From Clostridia bacterium (GTDB lineage: Bacteria > Bacillota > Clostridia > Christensenellales > CAG-917), in contig JAFZVB010000005.1 of NCBI GenBank assembly GCA_017618055.1, positions 27,139 to 91,138 on the forward strand: DNA of 64,000 nucleotides. The letters are read 5' to 3'. This document shows, piece by piece, positions 52,287-62,902 of the stretch. The notes under the pieces are model-generated. The model did no database searches and was not told the origin of the DNA. It worked only from the letters and a program-made list of their open reading frames with translations. The position numbers and the translations under genes were made by a program. How positions within the stretch are numbered: position 1 is the stretch's first letter; each line of letters starts with the position of its first letter.

Positions 52287-52899
52287 TCTCTTGCTCCCTT
52301 ACCTTGTCTTTTTTCTTCTTAACGCATAATGCAATTACAAGTCCTATTGTTAATCCTGCTACTGAACATCCTATTAACACTCCATACCATGATGCTTGAT
52401 TAGCATATCTTCTTGTGAGTGTGATGTTCATATTTCCATTGGTCGCATCATAAGAATGAATGTAGTACTTTCCAGATCTTGTAACCTTTCCATCACTCTT
52501 TATGGACTTTAGAGATGTAACATAATCAACTCTAAACTTTGTATTATTGTATAATACATCGTTATGATATTTTATATCATCAATAAATATCTCGTCCACC
52601 TTTAAATAAAAAATTGATGTGCTAAACGATATATATGTAGTTTGCTTGTAATAGAACACATTATCTTGTGTTGAACTACTATCAAATACTGCCTCGGATG
52701 AGATTTCTTTATCACTTTCAGTGGTAAAGCCAAGTACTGCTGTTACCGTATTTGTATCCTCGTCATACACGTAATTTTTTACATAAATGTAATACTTTGT
52801 ATCTTCTTCCGAGCTAGAACAGGCATAACAAAGGAAACTAATGGATAATAGCACCATTAATACCAATATTATGCAGACAATTCTATACCCTCTTTTCAT
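52279..52899 (-). CDS. Predicted small lipoprotein with C-terminal membrane helix
   Basis: 206 aa, no family recognised. N-terminal signal segment (IVCIILVLMVLLSISFL) ends in a lipobox CYAC, then a beta-rich Ser/Asp/Tyr-rich exported domain (~28-165), a transmembrane segment (WYGVLIGCSVAGLTIGLVIA, about 172-192) and a KKKKDK cytoplasmic tail. The two membrane anchors suggest a looped extracytoplasmic domain. Start overlaps the pepF stop (TAATG); end overlaps dnaB by 8 bp, so it is translationally embedded between them. Confidence 0.72.
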   Translation of the reverse strand: MKRGYRIVCIILVLMVLLSISFLCYACSSSEEDTKYYIYVKNYVYDEDTNTVTAVLGFTTESDKEISSEAVFDSSSTQDNVFYYKQTTYISFSTSIFYLKVDEIFIDDIKYHNDVLYNNTKFRVDYVTSLKSIKSDGKVTRSGKYYIHSYDATNGNMNITLTRRYANQASWYGVLIGCSVAGLTIGLVIALCVKKKKDKVREQENA

Positions 52900-54683
52900 T
52901 AGCCTTTTACTAATTCGTTAAATGTATCACTAAATTCCTTCATTGCTCTCTTGAATGGCTCTTCTGATGTTAAATCAACATCTGCAAGTTTTAAGATTTC
53001 AAGAGGTGGAAGGCTATGTCCTGCACTTAAGAATTTCTTATATTTAGCAAAGTACTTCTCACCATATTTGATAATGTTATTTGCAATTGTAATTGCACTG
53101 GTTAATCCAGTTGCATACTTGTAAACATAGAAACTTGTGTAGAAATGTGGTATTCTAGCCCACTCATATCTAATTAAGTCGTTTTTATTTACTGCTGGAC
53201 CATAATATTTCTTGTTGAGTTTTTCATACTCGTTGCTGAGATAATCTGCTGTGAGAGGTATTCCTTGCTCTACACCCTTATGTGCAATTTCTTCAAACTC
53301 TGCAAATTGGGTTTGTCTGAAGATTGTGCCCTTGAACATATCAAGGTAATGGTTAAGCAAGTACTTTCTCATATCTCCTTTTGCATCCTTAAGTAAATAC
53401 TTAAGAAGGATAACTTCATTAACTGTAGAAGCTATTTCTGCAACGAAGATCTTGTACTCTGCCTTTTCTTCACATTGAGTTGTGTTGGAATAATATGTAT
53501 GCATAGCATGTCCCATTTCGTGTGCCAATGTAAACATATCATCAAGTTTATCATTATGGTTAAGATGTACATATGGATGAGTTCCATAACAACCCCATGA
53601 ATATGCACCACTTCTCTTGCCCTTATTCTCATAAACATCTATCCAACCATCCTTAAATGCTGAATTGAAAATGTCTGAATATTCTTTACCCATAATCTTA
53701 ATTGCATCTTGTACAATTTTGGATGCTTTCTCATATGGATACTTAACATCTACACTTGGAATAAGTGGTACATACATATCCCACATATTATAATCTTTCA
53801 AGCCAAGTGTCTCTGCTTTATATTTCATATACTTGTGCAATGTTTTTGTACCTTTATTAACAGCGTTAATCAAGTTTTCATATACAATTGCTGGAACATC
53901 TTCTTTATATAAAGCGGCATCTAAACAAGTATTGAACTTTCTAATCTTTGCATAAACCCAATCTTTCTTACATAGACCATCATAGTTTGCAGAAATGAAA
54001 TTAATGTGATCTTTGAATGCATTGAACATAGACTCAAATGCAGCCTTTCTAACTTCTCTATCTGGATGCATTATTAATGATGAATATGTACCATGAGTAA
54101 TCTCAACTTCTTTGCCGTTTACAACAACAGGTTTGAACTTAACATCTGCGTTATCAAACATTGTAAATACTGTATGAGGTACTTCTGAAGTTAAACTAAA
54201 TTCAGAAATAATCTTTTCCTCTGCCTTACTAAGAATAATAGCCTTATCCTTTAGGATATCTTTGAAAACTAAAGACCAATTTTCAAATCTTGGATCATTT
54301 TCTAGTCTCTTTAATTTTTCATCACTAAACTCACTAAGTTCTGGTTCCATAAAACTAGAAACTATGCCTGCTTGTGCAGCCAATTGCTCTGCTCTATTAG
54401 ATAATCCTTGATAGAATCCAACTCTTGTGTCTTGGAAATAACGCATATAGGAGTAAACATATAATCTTAAGATGTAATGTTCAAGCTCACTTTCTTTTTT
54501 AAGACATTCTAAAAGAACATCATCGTCAGCAAGTTTTCCTGCATATTGTCCGAATGTAACAAGTCCTTCTTTTGCTAAAGCAAACTCTTTTTCCCATTCT
54601 TCGTCTGTAGCAAATATATCTTCAAGTTTCCACTTGTAACAATCTTTAATTTGTTTTCTTTCTTTTGCCATAATTTTTCTCAT
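52899..54683 (-). CDS. pepF: Oligoendopeptidase F
   Basis: 594-aa M3B zinc peptidase cleaving small peptides in the cytoplasm. Motifs: HPDREVRKAAFESMFNAF, YSWGCYGTHPYVHLNHN, and the HExxH zinc site in FTLAHEMGHAMHTYYSN with the third ligand Glu in VAEIASTVNEV. The ATG at 54683 overlaps the DUF1846 stop (TAATG); the Met at 54671 (MAKERKQ) is a plausible alternative start. Full-length for the family. Confidence 0.93.
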   Translation of the reverse strand: MRKIMAKERKQIKDCYKWKLEDIFATDEEWEKEFALAKEGLVTFGQYAGKLADDDVLLECLKKESELEHYILRLYVYSYMRYFQDTRVGFYQGLSNRAEQLAAQAGIVSSFMEPELSEFSDEKLKRLENDPRFENWSLVFKDILKDKAIILSKAEEKIISEFSLTSEVPHTVFTMFDNADVKFKPVVVNGKEVEITHGTYSSLIMHPDREVRKAAFESMFNAFKDHINFISANYDGLCKKDWVYAKIRKFNTCLDAALYKEDVPAIVYENLINAVNKGTKTLHKYMKYKAETLGLKDYNMWDMYVPLIPSVDVKYPYEKASKIVQDAIKIMGKEYSDIFNSAFKDGWIDVYENKGKRSGAYSWGCYGTHPYVHLNHNDKLDDMFTLAHEMGHAMHTYYSNTTQCEEKAEYKIFVAEIASTVNEVILLKYLLKDAKGDMRKYLLNHYLDMFKGTIFRQTQFAEFEEIAHKGVEQGIPLTADYLSNEYEKLNKKYYGPAVNKNDLIRYEWARIPHFYTSFYVYKYATGLTSAITIANNIIKYGEKYFAKYKKFLSAGHSLPPLEILKLADVDLTSEEPFKRAMKEFSDTFNELVKG

Positions 54684-56167
54684 TACATACTGAATAAGTT
54701 GTCATCTGCAAATACTGGTTCACATGAAAGATTTACACCCATCTCCTTAAGAGGTGTTTCATCTGACTTACCAAGCATTCTAGATGAGTGTGCTTCACAA
54801 CCTGCTAGTTTTTTCAAACAATCTACAGCCCTTGCTGCTTTTACGTCTGTTGCTGCACAAATAGATAATGAAATAAGTGCTTCTTCAAGTGTTAATGTAT
54901 TGTACTTTTCATGTAATACCTTGTTCTTTAAATCTAAGATAGGTCCAATGACATATGGTGAGATTAATTTCATATCATCTGGTATGTCTGCAAGTTTCTT
55001 AACTGCATTAAATACACAAGCTGCAGATGCTGACAATAAATCTGTTTGTCTTCCTGTTACTATTTCGCCATTTGGAAGTTCCATAGCAAGTGCTGCTGCT
55101 CCGTCATGCTCTTCACTCTTTGCAAGTGCTGGTGCAACTACTTTTCTATCCGATGGCTTAATATCCATTCTTGTCATTAAGAATTCAAGTCTCTTTACTG
55201 TATCTTCTGTTGCTTGTCCGTTCTTAACATCACAAAGTGCCTTGTAATAACGTCTAATTGTTTCTTCCTTACTTGCTTGTCTACATACTTCATCATCAAC
55301 GATACAGTATCCTGCCATGTTTACGCCCATATCTGTTGGAGATTGATATACAAAGTCATCTCCTGTGATCTTGCTAAGAATAGTTCTAACAACTGGAAAT
55401 ACTTCAATATCTCTATTGTAGTTTACTGCAATCTTTCCATATGCTTCTAAGTGGAAGTTGTCTATCTTATTAACGTCTTGTAAATCTGCTGTTGCTGCCT
55501 CATATGCTATATTAACTGGATGTTCAAGGGAGAGATTCCAAATTGGGAATGTTTCAAACTTAGCATACCCTGCTTTTCTTCCCATACGGTATTCGTGATA
55601 AAGTTGGTTAAGACATAATGCGAGCTTCCCACTTCCTGGACCAGGAGCTGTTACAACTACAAGAGGTCTAGTTGTTTCAATGTAGTCATTTGCACCATAA
55701 CCTTCATCACTTAAAATTGTATCATAGTCATTTGGATATCCTTTTGTTGGACGGTGAATGTGTACTTTGATTCCTCTGTTTTCAAGTTTTCTGCAATATG
55801 CATCTACTACTTGTTGTCCTTTGTATAATGAGATACATACACTATTGATTAAAACACCGGTTGCAGAAATGTTGTCTATTAATCTTTCTACCTCTGCTCC
55901 ATATGTGATACCAAAGTCTGCTCTTGTCTTGTTTCTTTCGATATCGTTTGCATTTATGCAAATAATAAGTTCAGCTTTGTCTTTAAGTTTTTGTAATAAC
56001 TTAATCTTTGCTGCTTTATCAAATCCTGGAAGGACTCTTGCTGCATGTAAGTCATCAAAAAGCTTTCCACCAAATTCCAAATACAACTTATCAAACTTGC
56101 TTATTCTTTCAAGAATATGCTCTGATTGTTTTTGCATATACATTTTGCTATCAAATCCAGTTTTCAT
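54683..56167 (-). CDS. DUF1846 family protein
   Basis: 494-aa member of the DUF1846 family, widespread in Firmicutes. MKTGFDSKMYMQKQSEHILE is the conserved start; VVVTAPGPGSGKLALCLNQLYHE contains a Walker A-like loop; FETFPIWNLSLEHPVNIAYEAATADL and SPTDMGVNMAGYCI are further family blocks. The fold has a P-loop-like N-terminal domain; enzymatic role is not established. Sits between gyrA (19 bp) and pepF (overlap). GAGG start site. Confidence 0.9.
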   Translation of the reverse strand: MKTGFDSKMYMQKQSEHILERISKFDKLYLEFGGKLFDDLHAARVLPGFDKAAKIKLLQKLKDKAELIICINANDIERNKTRADFGITYGAEVERLIDNISATGVLINSVCISLYKGQQVVDAYCRKLENRGIKVHIHRPTKGYPNDYDTILSDEGYGANDYIETTRPLVVVTAPGPGSGKLALCLNQLYHEYRMGRKAGYAKFETFPIWNLSLEHPVNIAYEAATADLQDVNKIDNFHLEAYGKIAVNYNRDIEVFPVVRTILSKITGDDFVYQSPTDMGVNMAGYCIVDDEVCRQASKEETIRRYYKALCDVKNGQATEDTVKRLEFLMTRMDIKPSDRKVVAPALAKSEEHDGAAALAMELPNGEIVTGRQTDLLSASAACVFNAVKKLADIPDDMKLISPYVIGPILDLKNKVLHEKYNTLTLEEALISLSICAATDVKAARAVDCLKKLAGCEAHSSRMLGKSDETPLKEMGVNLSCEPVFADDNLFSM

Positions 56168-56186
56168 AATCTATACCTCTCAAATA

Positions 56187-58631
56187 TTAATTCTGACTTT
56201 TATCTTCTAGCGAAATAACAGCTGCTAGACCGCTCTTATAAAATTTTCTGCCTTTGGTTGTTCTTGTATCTATTTGTATATCTTCTGTGTTCATTACTTG
56301 AACAGAATCATCTGGAAGAATGAATGCTATATCATATGGCATCTTAACGAGTCCAATCCACTCTACTACAGAATTATCTAATTCAACCAACTTGACACCT
56401 TTTTGATATCTTCCTGCAGGATCTAACATAGAAGCAATTACTCTCTTTACATAACCTGCGTTTGTGGCTACTACGATTTCACCTTCTTCATCTATTTGTC
56501 CAGCATATACAACGGAGTCTTCATCATTGAGTTTAATACCTCTTACTCCACCTGCTTTCTTACCTTGTACTGGAACATCTGATACAGGATATACTAAGCA
56601 TTGTCCTTGCTCTGTTACTTCAAGGATGTTCTTTTCTTCATCTACTACTTCGACATTAATTACAACATCTTTGTCTTGTACTATGGTTGCTAAGGAATAT
56701 GGACGTGCTTGGCAGTATTCTTCTATATCTGACATCTTTACATATCCACCTTTTGTATAGAATACAAACTTTCCTACAGGTGTGGATGGGAAGAATATAA
56801 CCTTGACAAATACTTCACCTGGTTTGCCTTCTCTGTTTACTGTATTAACTACAGCACCTTTGTCTGACCACTTCCTGTCTGGCAAATCATTTACGTCTAC
56901 CTTAATTACATTACCTAAGTTTGTGAATGCAAATAAAGTACCTTTATTGTTTACTGTTATTGCTTGTACAGGAATGTTCTTCTTAGAATAAGAATCTCTG
57001 TTCTTCATTCCCATGATATAACTCTTTTGAGAAATGAGTTTAAGAGCACCTTCACTATCTAAGACTAAAACACCATCTCTATATGCAATACTCTCTTCTG
57101 CTGTTGGAACAGCTTCTTGAGTTTCCTTGGCTTCTTGTGCACCTACTATAGTAGACATTCTGCCAATACCCATTCTCTTCTTGATATCTAAGAGCTCTTC
57201 TTTAATTACACCATATTGACGTTTTACACTACCAAGTATTGCTTCGTAATTTGCGATCTTCTTTTCTAGTTCTGCAAGTTCGTCTCTTAATGCATCTGCT
57301 TCTAGATGTGTTAAAGACTTCAATCTCATATCTACGATTGCTTGTGCTTGGTCATCATCTAATGAATATCTTTCTCTTAGAGCAAGTTTTGCCTTTGGTG
57401 TAGATTCGCTTGCCTTAATGATTTGGATAACTTCATCGATGTTTTGAATAGCAATAATTAAACCTCTTAAAATGTTTGCTCTGTTTTTAGCAGCTTTGAG
57501 GTTATATGTTGTTCTACGAACAATAATCTTTTTTTGGTATTCAATATAATGTCCAAGGATTGCCTTTAAGGAAAGTAGTTCTGGTTTTCCGTTTGCAATT
57601 GCATACATATTGTAATTGTAACTGATTTCCAAATCTGTCTTCTTTAATAAGTATTGAATAATCTTTTCAACCTTAGCATCCTTTCTAAGTTTAATAACAC
57701 CACGAATACCTTGCTTATCTGATTCGTCCACAACGTCTACTATATCTCCAAGGATATCCTTGTTTTGTTCTCTTAATTCTGCAATCTTAACTAAAAGCTT
57801 TGCTTTATTAACTCCATATGGGATTTCTGTGATAACAATATTCTTCTTGCCGTTTGCATCATTCTCTGTATGATAACGAGAACGAATCATAATCTTTCCT
57901 CTACCAGTCTCATAAATGGATTCAAAACTATCTACAGGATAAATTGTGCCTCCTGTTGGGAAGTCTGGACCAGGAATGTATTGTAACAATTCGGCTGTTG
58001 TCATCTTTGGATTGTCTATTAAAGCTATTGTTGCGTTAATTGCCTCTGAAAGATTATGTGTTGGGATATCTGTAGAAATACCAACAGCAATACCTGTTGT
58101 ACCGTTAACTAATAAGTTAGGAAAACGACATGGAAGTGTTACAGGTTCTTCTCTACTGTCGTCAAAGTTTGGTTGCCAATCTACAGTTTCTTTATCTATA
58201 TCTCTTAAAATCTCTGTTGCTAAATGATTGAGTCTTGCTTCTGTATAACGATATGCTGCTGCTGTATCTCCGTCTATAGAACCGAAGTTTCCGTGTCCAT
58301 CAATGAGAGTCATTCTCAAAGAGAAAGGTTGTGCCATTCTAACTAATGCATCATAAACAGATGTATCACCATGTGGATGGTACTTACCTAAAACGTCTCC
58401 AACAATAGCTGCACATTTCTTATATGGTTTGTCTGGTGTATATCCACCTTCTTGCATTGCATATAAGATACGTCTTTGAACAGGTTTTAATCCGTCCTCT
58501 ACTCTTGGCAAAGCTCTATCCAATATAACACTTTCAGCATATGGTAACATGCTGTTATGCATTACATCTTCAAATGCTATCTTTAAAACTTTATCTTCAG
58601 GTTGAATAGGTATTTCAGTTTTCTTTGCCAT
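56187..58631 (-). CDS. Type IIA DNA topoisomerase subunit A (GyrA/ParC)
   Basis: 814 aa. Breakage-reunion subunit: [63 protein letters not shown] (the active Tyr is within AYRYTEAR), then the tower and coiled coil, and a C-terminal six-bladed beta-pinwheel (from ~500). [12 protein letters not shown] is gyrase-like, but I find no QRRGGKG GyrA box; the corresponding area reads [13 protein letters not shown]. It may therefore act as topoisomerase IV or a gyrase with altered wrapping. No symbol is given for that reason. 3 bp downstream of the B subunit gene. Confidence 0.9.
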   Translation of the reverse strand: MAKKTEIPIQPEDKVLKIAFEDVMHNSMLPYAESVILDRALPRVEDGLKPVQRRILYAMQEGGYTPDKPYKKCAAIVGDVLGKYHPHGDTSVYDALVRMAQPFSLRMTLIDGHGNFGSIDGDTAAAYRYTEARLNHLATEILRDIDKETVDWQPNFDDSREEPVTLPCRFPNLLVNGTTGIAVGISTDIPTHNLSEAINATIALIDNPKMTTAELLQYIPGPDFPTGGTIYPVDSFESIYETGRGKIMIRSRYHTENDANGKKNIVITEIPYGVNKAKLLVKIAELREQNKDILGDIVDVVDESDKQGIRGVIKLRKDAKVEKIIQYLLKKTDLEISYNYNMYAIANGKPELLSLKAILGHYIEYQKKIIVRRTTYNLKAAKNRANILRGLIIAIQNIDEVIQIIKASESTPKAKLALRERYSLDDDQAQAIVDMRLKSLTHLEADALRDELAELEKKIANYEAILGSVKRQYGVIKEELLDIKKRMGIGRMSTIVGAQEAKETQEAVPTAEESIAYRDGVLVLDSEGALKLISQKSYIMGMKNRDSYSKKNIPVQAITVNNKGTLFAFTNLGNVIKVDVNDLPDRKWSDKGAVVNTVNREGKPGEVFVKVIFFPSTPVGKFVFYTKGGYVKMSDIEEYCQARPYSLATIVQDKDVVINVEVVDEEKNILEVTEQGQCLVYPVSDVPVQGKKAGGVRGIKLNDEDSVVYAGQIDEEGEIVVATNAGYVKRVIASMLDPAGRYQKGVKLVELDNSVVEWIGLVKMPYDIAFILPDDSVQVMNTEDIQIDTRTTKGRKFYKSGLAAVISLEDKSQN

Positions 58632-58634
58632 ATC

Positions 58635-60608
58635 TTATTCCTCCTTACCATCATCTACTTTGAATGTGTCTAACTTATTAAAGTCTGCGTGCTCATAGAT
58701 ATAATCTTTTCTAATGGTACTATCATCACCCATTAAAATGGATATTCTCTTATCTGCTGCCGCAGCATCTTCAATAGTTACTCTTGTTAAGGTTCTTTGT
58801 GCTGGATCCATTGCTGTATCCCAAAGTTGTTCTGGGTTCATTTCACCTAGTCCTTTGAAACGTTGGAGTTTGGTGTTCTTGCCCATTTCCTTTTGTGCCT
58901 TTTCAAGAGCTGCATCATCGTAACAATATCTAATTTCGTTGTTCTTTTGTAATTTATAAAGTGGTGGCATACCTATATAAAGGTGTCCATCTAAAACCAA
59001 TTGACGCATATATCTGAAGAAGAATGTCATAAGGAGTGCTCTAATGTGTGCACCGTCATCATCAGCATCTGCAAGAATAATAACCTTATCAAACTTTAAA
59101 TCTGCAATTTCAAACTTAGGTTCAATACCAGTACCAAGTGCTGCAATGATTGTAGATATTTCTTCATTCTTAAGAATGCTGTCTAGTGGTGCCTTCTCCA
59201 CATTAAGTGGTTTACCTCTTAAAGGTAAGATTGCTTGGAAGGATCTATCTCTAGCATTCTTTGCACTACCACCTGCGCTTCGTCCTTCAACTATGAACAA
59301 TTCGTTAATTGCATAGTTCTTTCCAGAACAGGCTGCGAGTTTACCAACTAAGTTAAGACCATTGAGTTTGTTTTGTTGTCTGCTAAGGTCTTTTGCTCTC
59401 TTTGCAGCTTCTCTAGTCTTTGCTGCGCCCATTGCTTTTTGGATAATCTTCTCTGCTGTGGATTTGAATCCTCTTGAATTTATTAATTCAGACAACTTGG
59501 ATGTTACAATACTCTCTACCTTTGTTCTTGCTTCTGGGTTACCAAGTTTAGTCTTTGTTTGTCCTTCAAATTGAACATCTTGCATCTTAACTGTGATAAC
59601 AGCAACAATACCTTCTCTATAGTCGTCTCCAAGTAAATTTTCTTGTTTGTCTTTTAAAAGTTTATTATCTCTAGCGTAGTCATTGAATACTTTTGTGAGT
59701 GCGCTCTTAAATCCAACTTCATGAGTACCACCTTCTGGAGTTGGAATATTATTAACATATGAATATATGCTTTCAGCATAAGCTGTTGTGTGTTGGATAG
59801 CAACTGCAACTTGGAATTTATCCTCCATTGCCTCTATATATAATGGCTTATCATATAAAACTTGCTTTCCTTCATTTAAGTATTGGACGTAATCTGCAAT
59901 ACCGCCAGCAAATCTAAATGTTTCCTCTCTTTCTGTACCACCATCTAATGGCATTCTGAGATCTTTTACTATTATAGTAATTCCTCTATTTAAATATGCT
60001 GTTTCTCTAACTCTTTCTGCTATGGTATCAAAATTAAATCTTTCTTTTCCAAATACTCTTTCATCTGGCTTAAAAGTAACTGTTGTTCCTCTGTCTTTGG
60101 TCTTACCAACTGCTGTTAAAGGTGTCTTAGTTTGTCCAGACTTAATCTTTCCACTTGCAAGTGGGTATGAATGAAACTCTGCTCTATATATAATTCCGTC
60201 TTTCTTAACTTCTACATTCAACCATTCGCTTAATGCATTAGTAACAGATGCACCAACTCCGTGTAATCCGCCGGAGAATGTGTACTCATTATTATTGAAC
60301 TTTGCACCTGCGTGTAATTGTGTGAAAACTACTTCTACACCACTGATCTTTAACTTTGGGTGTTTGTCTACTGGAATACCTCTTCCATTGTCTGAAACTC
60401 TGGCCACATTATTATCTAGCAACTCAATACGAATAGTATCTCCAAAACCATTTGCAACTTCGTCTACACAGTTGTCTACGATTTCCCAAAGAATATGGTG
60501 CAAGCCCTTAACGCCTGTGGTACCAATATACATACCAGGACGCTTTCTAACTGCATCTAATCCCTCTAAAATTTCAATGTTTTTTGCGCTGTACTCTGTC
60601 TTTGCCAT
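58635..60608 (-). CDS. Type IIA DNA topoisomerase subunit B (GyrB/ParE)
   Basis: 657 aa. GHKL ATPase domain: LDAVRKRPGMYIGTTGVKGLHHILWEIVDN, DNGRGIPVD, TFSGGLHGVGASVTNALS; transducer Lys in QTKTKLGNPE; TOPRIM domain EGRSAGGSAKNARDR, ILADADDDGAHIRALL and the C-terminal QRFKGLGEMNPEQLWDTAMDP. Length suits GyrB or ParE of Firmicutes (about 640-655 aa). Details such as DEVANGFGDTI lean toward ParE-type sequences. First gene of the six-gene run ending with dnaB. Confidence 0.92.
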   Translation of the reverse strand: MAKTEYSAKNIEILEGLDAVRKRPGMYIGTTGVKGLHHILWEIVDNCVDEVANGFGDTIRIELLDNNVARVSDNGRGIPVDKHPKLKISGVEVVFTQLHAGAKFNNNEYTFSGGLHGVGASVTNALSEWLNVEVKKDGIIYRAEFHSYPLASGKIKSGQTKTPLTAVGKTKDRGTTVTFKPDERVFGKERFNFDTIAERVRETAYLNRGITIIVKDLRMPLDGGTEREETFRFAGGIADYVQYLNEGKQVLYDKPLYIEAMEDKFQVAVAIQHTTAYAESIYSYVNNIPTPEGGTHEVGFKSALTKVFNDYARDNKLLKDKQENLLGDDYREGIVAVITVKMQDVQFEGQTKTKLGNPEARTKVESIVTSKLSELINSRGFKSTAEKIIQKAMGAAKTREAAKRAKDLSRQQNKLNGLNLVGKLAACSGKNYAINELFIVEGRSAGGSAKNARDRSFQAILPLRGKPLNVEKAPLDSILKNEEISTIIAALGTGIEPKFEIADLKFDKVIILADADDDGAHIRALLMTFFFRYMRQLVLDGHLYIGMPPLYKLQKNNEIRYCYDDAALEKAQKEMGKNTKLQRFKGLGEMNPEQLWDTAMDPAQRTLTRVTIEDAAAADKRISILMGDDSTIRKDYIYEHADFNKLDTFKVDDGKEE

Positions 60609-60773
60609 GCTAACTTCCTATATTAAAAAATAATTATAAAATAATTATATCACACATATAGGAGAAATAAAAGAGGTTTAACACAATTTGTTGTACTATT
60701 TTTTGGACATACCACAAGCACTAGTGTATTTTGCATGTTTTTGAAAAGTTAAATTTAGGTGTTTAGAATATAG

Positions 60774-60811
60774 AAAAACCACCCCAATTACGTAGTGTAA
60801 CCAGGGTGGAA
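60774..60811 (-). terminator. Terminator of the lysophospholipase-like gene
   Basis: CCACCC (60779-60784) / GGGTGG (60804-60809), with inner pairing and a TTTTTC run on the minus strand, 24 bp past the stop. The 60,609-60,773 remainder upstream of gyrB/parE is AT-rich; it presumably holds that operon's promoter (TATAAT near 60,645). Confidence 0.75.
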
Positions 60812-60833
60812 AATGAGACTAAATTCTATTAAA

Positions 60834-61736
60834 TTATGCTAAGAAATAATTGATTGCATCTAGCATATCTTTGTAGACTTCTTCCTTATTGATTTCATTA
60901 AGGATTTCATGTCTTGCATCTTCGTATAATTTAACTTGAACATCTGCGATTCCGAGTGCCTTATACATATCGCATAATGCAACTGGAGATTTGCCGTTTG
61001 AACCTACTGGATCCTTGCTTCCAGAGAAGATTCTAATCTTGGAATCTTTCTTAACTAAGGCGAGGTTTTCTTTCTTATACATATTTGCAAGTCCATCCAT
61101 GAAGTACTTGAAGAATGCATTGGACATTACCATACCGCTTAGTGGGTCTGCAACATATTTCTTGTTGTTTTCTAAGTCTCTGCTTAACCATGCAAATTCA
61201 CCATCATCTTTAAATGGTTTGTTGTAACTTCCAAAGGAAAGTGTGTCCATGGTCTTGCCTGGTTCTTTAGCATTCTTTTCTGAATAGATCATGTTTGCAA
61301 CCATCTTACCAACTGCTGGAAGTAATCCGGACATCTTTGCTGAACCTGAAAGGATAACGCCTACTGCCTCCCCATTTAATTCAAGGTAACGTTGGCTTAA
61401 GAAACTACCATAGCTGTGTCCAAGTAATACAACTGGTAAATTGTATTTTTCTTTTAACATCTTTGTGATTGCGATTAAGTCTTGTGCTGTATCTTCAAAG
61501 ATATTTCCATCTTGGTATCCTACGTGATCCCCCGCTGTTTCACCATGTGCTCTATGGTTATCTCCGAATACGATAAATCCATTCTTGTTGAGATATTGTG
61601 CAAAAGCATCATATCTTTCGATATGTTCAGCCATACCATGTGAAAGTTGTACGACTGCTTTTGGTGCTTCTACTTCATCCCATAATTGGCAAACTAATTC
61701 TGTTCCATCAAAGCTTTTAAAAATTTCTTTTTTCAT
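60834..61736 (-). CDS. Alpha/beta hydrolase, monoacylglycerol lipase/lysophospholipase type
   Basis: 300 aa, Hydrolase_4 family (PldB/YtpA-like). VVQLSHGMAEHIERYD holds the oxyanion-hole HG motif, VLLGHSYGSFLSQRYLE the nucleophile Ser elbow, RIFSGSKDPVG the catalytic Asp region and YEDARHEILNE the catalytic His. No signal peptide; cytoplasmic. Probably hydrolyses lysolipids or monoacylglycerol. Single-gene unit with its own promoter and terminator; GGGGG ribosome site. Confidence 0.9.
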   Translation of the reverse strand: MKKEIFKSFDGTELVCQLWDEVEAPKAVVQLSHGMAEHIERYDAFAQYLNKNGFIVFGDNHRAHGETAGDHVGYQDGNIFEDTAQDLIAITKMLKEKYNLPVVLLGHSYGSFLSQRYLELNGEAVGVILSGSAKMSGLLPAVGKMVANMIYSEKNAKEPGKTMDTLSFGSYNKPFKDDGEFAWLSRDLENNKKYVADPLSGMVMSNAFFKYFMDGLANMYKKENLALVKKDSKIRIFSGSKDPVGSNGKSPVALCDMYKALGIADVQVKLYEDARHEILNEINKEEVYKDMLDAINYFLA

Positions 61737-61775
61737 TTATAAATCCCCCATTTCGGTTTTTATTATCTAGCAAAA

Positions 61776-61805
61776 ATTATAACATATTTCAACAATGAGT
61801 GTAAA
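61776..61805 (-). promoter_or_regulatory. Promoter of the lysophospholipase-like gene
   Basis: Minus strand: TTTACA, 18 bp, TATAAT, about 40 bp before the start codon. Confidence 0.65.
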
Positions 61806-61853
61806 TATCAAACTTTTAAAGTTTGTACAAATTAGGGGTGGATGCCTTTTATA

Positions 61854-61883
61854 TTGACTTTTACCCCTTAAATTATATATAAT
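61854..61883 (+). promoter_or_regulatory. Promoter of the 135-aa membrane protein gene
   Basis: TTGACT (61854-61859), 18 bp, TATAAT (61878-61883), about 30 bp before the start codon. Confidence 0.65.
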
Positions 61884-61911
61884 TTTATCTAGCAAAATTA
61901 AGGAAACTTAT

Positions 61912-62319
61912 ATGGGCAAGAAAACAAGAGAAGAAAAGAAACAAGCCAGAAAGGAAGAAAAAGAAGCTGAGCTTAAAGCAAAGAGACAAAGACAGTTTAT
62001 AGGTCTTTTAATTGCTTTAGTATTATGGGTTGCTTCTATTGTTGTATTCGTAGTAGCAATGCTTTATTCATTTGTTCCAACTATGAATTTAACAGTTAAA
62101 GGAGACTCCCCTCTTTCATTAATTAAATGGTTATTCCTTGGAGCATCTGCCGGATTACTAGTATCCACATTAATGGCTGCATTCTGTGCAAACGGAAAAG
62201 TATGGCTTGGAAGATTAATGATGGGACTTGGAGTTATCTTATTCTTCTTATCCTTTGGATTCACAATTATTGGATGGTTGTTCTACACAGTACTTCCAAA
62301 CTTTGCATCCTTTGCTTAA
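61912..62319 (+). CDS. Small membrane protein with basic N-terminal helix (135 aa)
   Basis: No family recognised. Residues 1-28 are almost entirely Lys/Glu/Arg (MGKKTREEKKQARKEEKE), a predicted cytoplasmic charged helix; three transmembrane segments follow (about 29-52, 68-90, 97-125). A small loop TVKGDSPLSLIKW lies between the first two. AAGGAA site 7 nt upstream of the ATG. Own promoter; its terminator overlaps the end of the convergent Gx transporter gene. Confidence 0.75.
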   Translation: MGKKTREEKKQARKEEKEAELKAKRQRQFIGLLIALVLWVASIVVFVVAMLYSFVPTMNLTVKGDSPLSLIKWLFLGASAGLLVSTLMAAFCANGKVWLGRLMMGLGVILFFLSFGFTIIGWLFYTVLPNFASFA

Positions 62320-62344
62320 AATCAAAAATACTTAATAAAAAAAT

Positions 62345-62372
62345 TAGCACGAGTTATTCGTGCTTTTCTTTT
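62345..62372 (+). terminator. Terminator of the 135-aa gene, overlapping the neighbouring gene end
   Basis: GCACGA (62347-62352) / TCGTGC (62358-62363) followed by TTTTCTTTT. The stem lies across the stop codon of the convergent gene. Confidence 0.78.
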
Positions 62373-62902
62373 GCCTCTTTTAGATTAGGATTTACTTTCT
62401 CTTTTAAGGTTTCAACAATGAAGTGACATATGATACCAGTTACTAGTCCTGCGAGTGCACCTGCGATAATCATATAAGGTAAGAATGTTAGTACTCCCTT
62501 CCCAACGATTATCCATGCAACCATCATTTGAACAACGTTGTGAATAACACCACCAGTAATGGAAAGTGCTGTAGTTGAGAAGATCTTGCAATAGTACAAT
62601 CCGACCATAACTGAATAAGCAATTAAGGCTGCTGGCAAAGACCACATTAAACTACCCATATTTGCAGCAAAGACAGATGCGAGAACACACTTAATAACAA
62701 GCACAATATACCCTTCCCAAACGCCTACCAAAAGGAAGCACATTAAGAGAATGATATTACTTAATCCAATCTTTGCATAAGGCATAATTGGGATGAGTGG
62801 TGGCAACATATTTTCAAGCACAGAAACTATGAGTGCTAGAGCAAGGAATAAGGCACTAAATGTAAGCTTTCTAATAGCTGTTTTTCTATCTACTTTTTTC
62901 AT
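62354..62902 (-). CDS. Gx transporter family / heptaprenyl diphosphate synthase component I-like membrane protein
   Basis: 182 aa, about five to six transmembrane segments. Conserved features of this family: LSALFLALALIVSVLENMLPPLIPIMPYAKIGLSNIILL and AANMGSLMWSLPAALIAYSVM (Gly-rich). The family name is historical; members look like ECF-type substrate-binding (S) components and usually sit with NusG domain II and ApbE genes, as here. Substrate unknown. Start overlaps the upstream stop (ATGA). Confidence 0.85.
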   Translation of the reverse strand: MKKVDRKTAIRKLTFSALFLALALIVSVLENMLPPLIPIMPYAKIGLSNIILLMCFLLVGVWEGYIVLVIKCVLASVFAANMGSLMWSLPAALIAYSVMVGLYYCKIFSTTALSITGGVIHNVVQMMVAWIIVGKGVLTFLPYMIIAGALAGLVTGIICHFIVETLKEKVNPNLKEAKEKHE

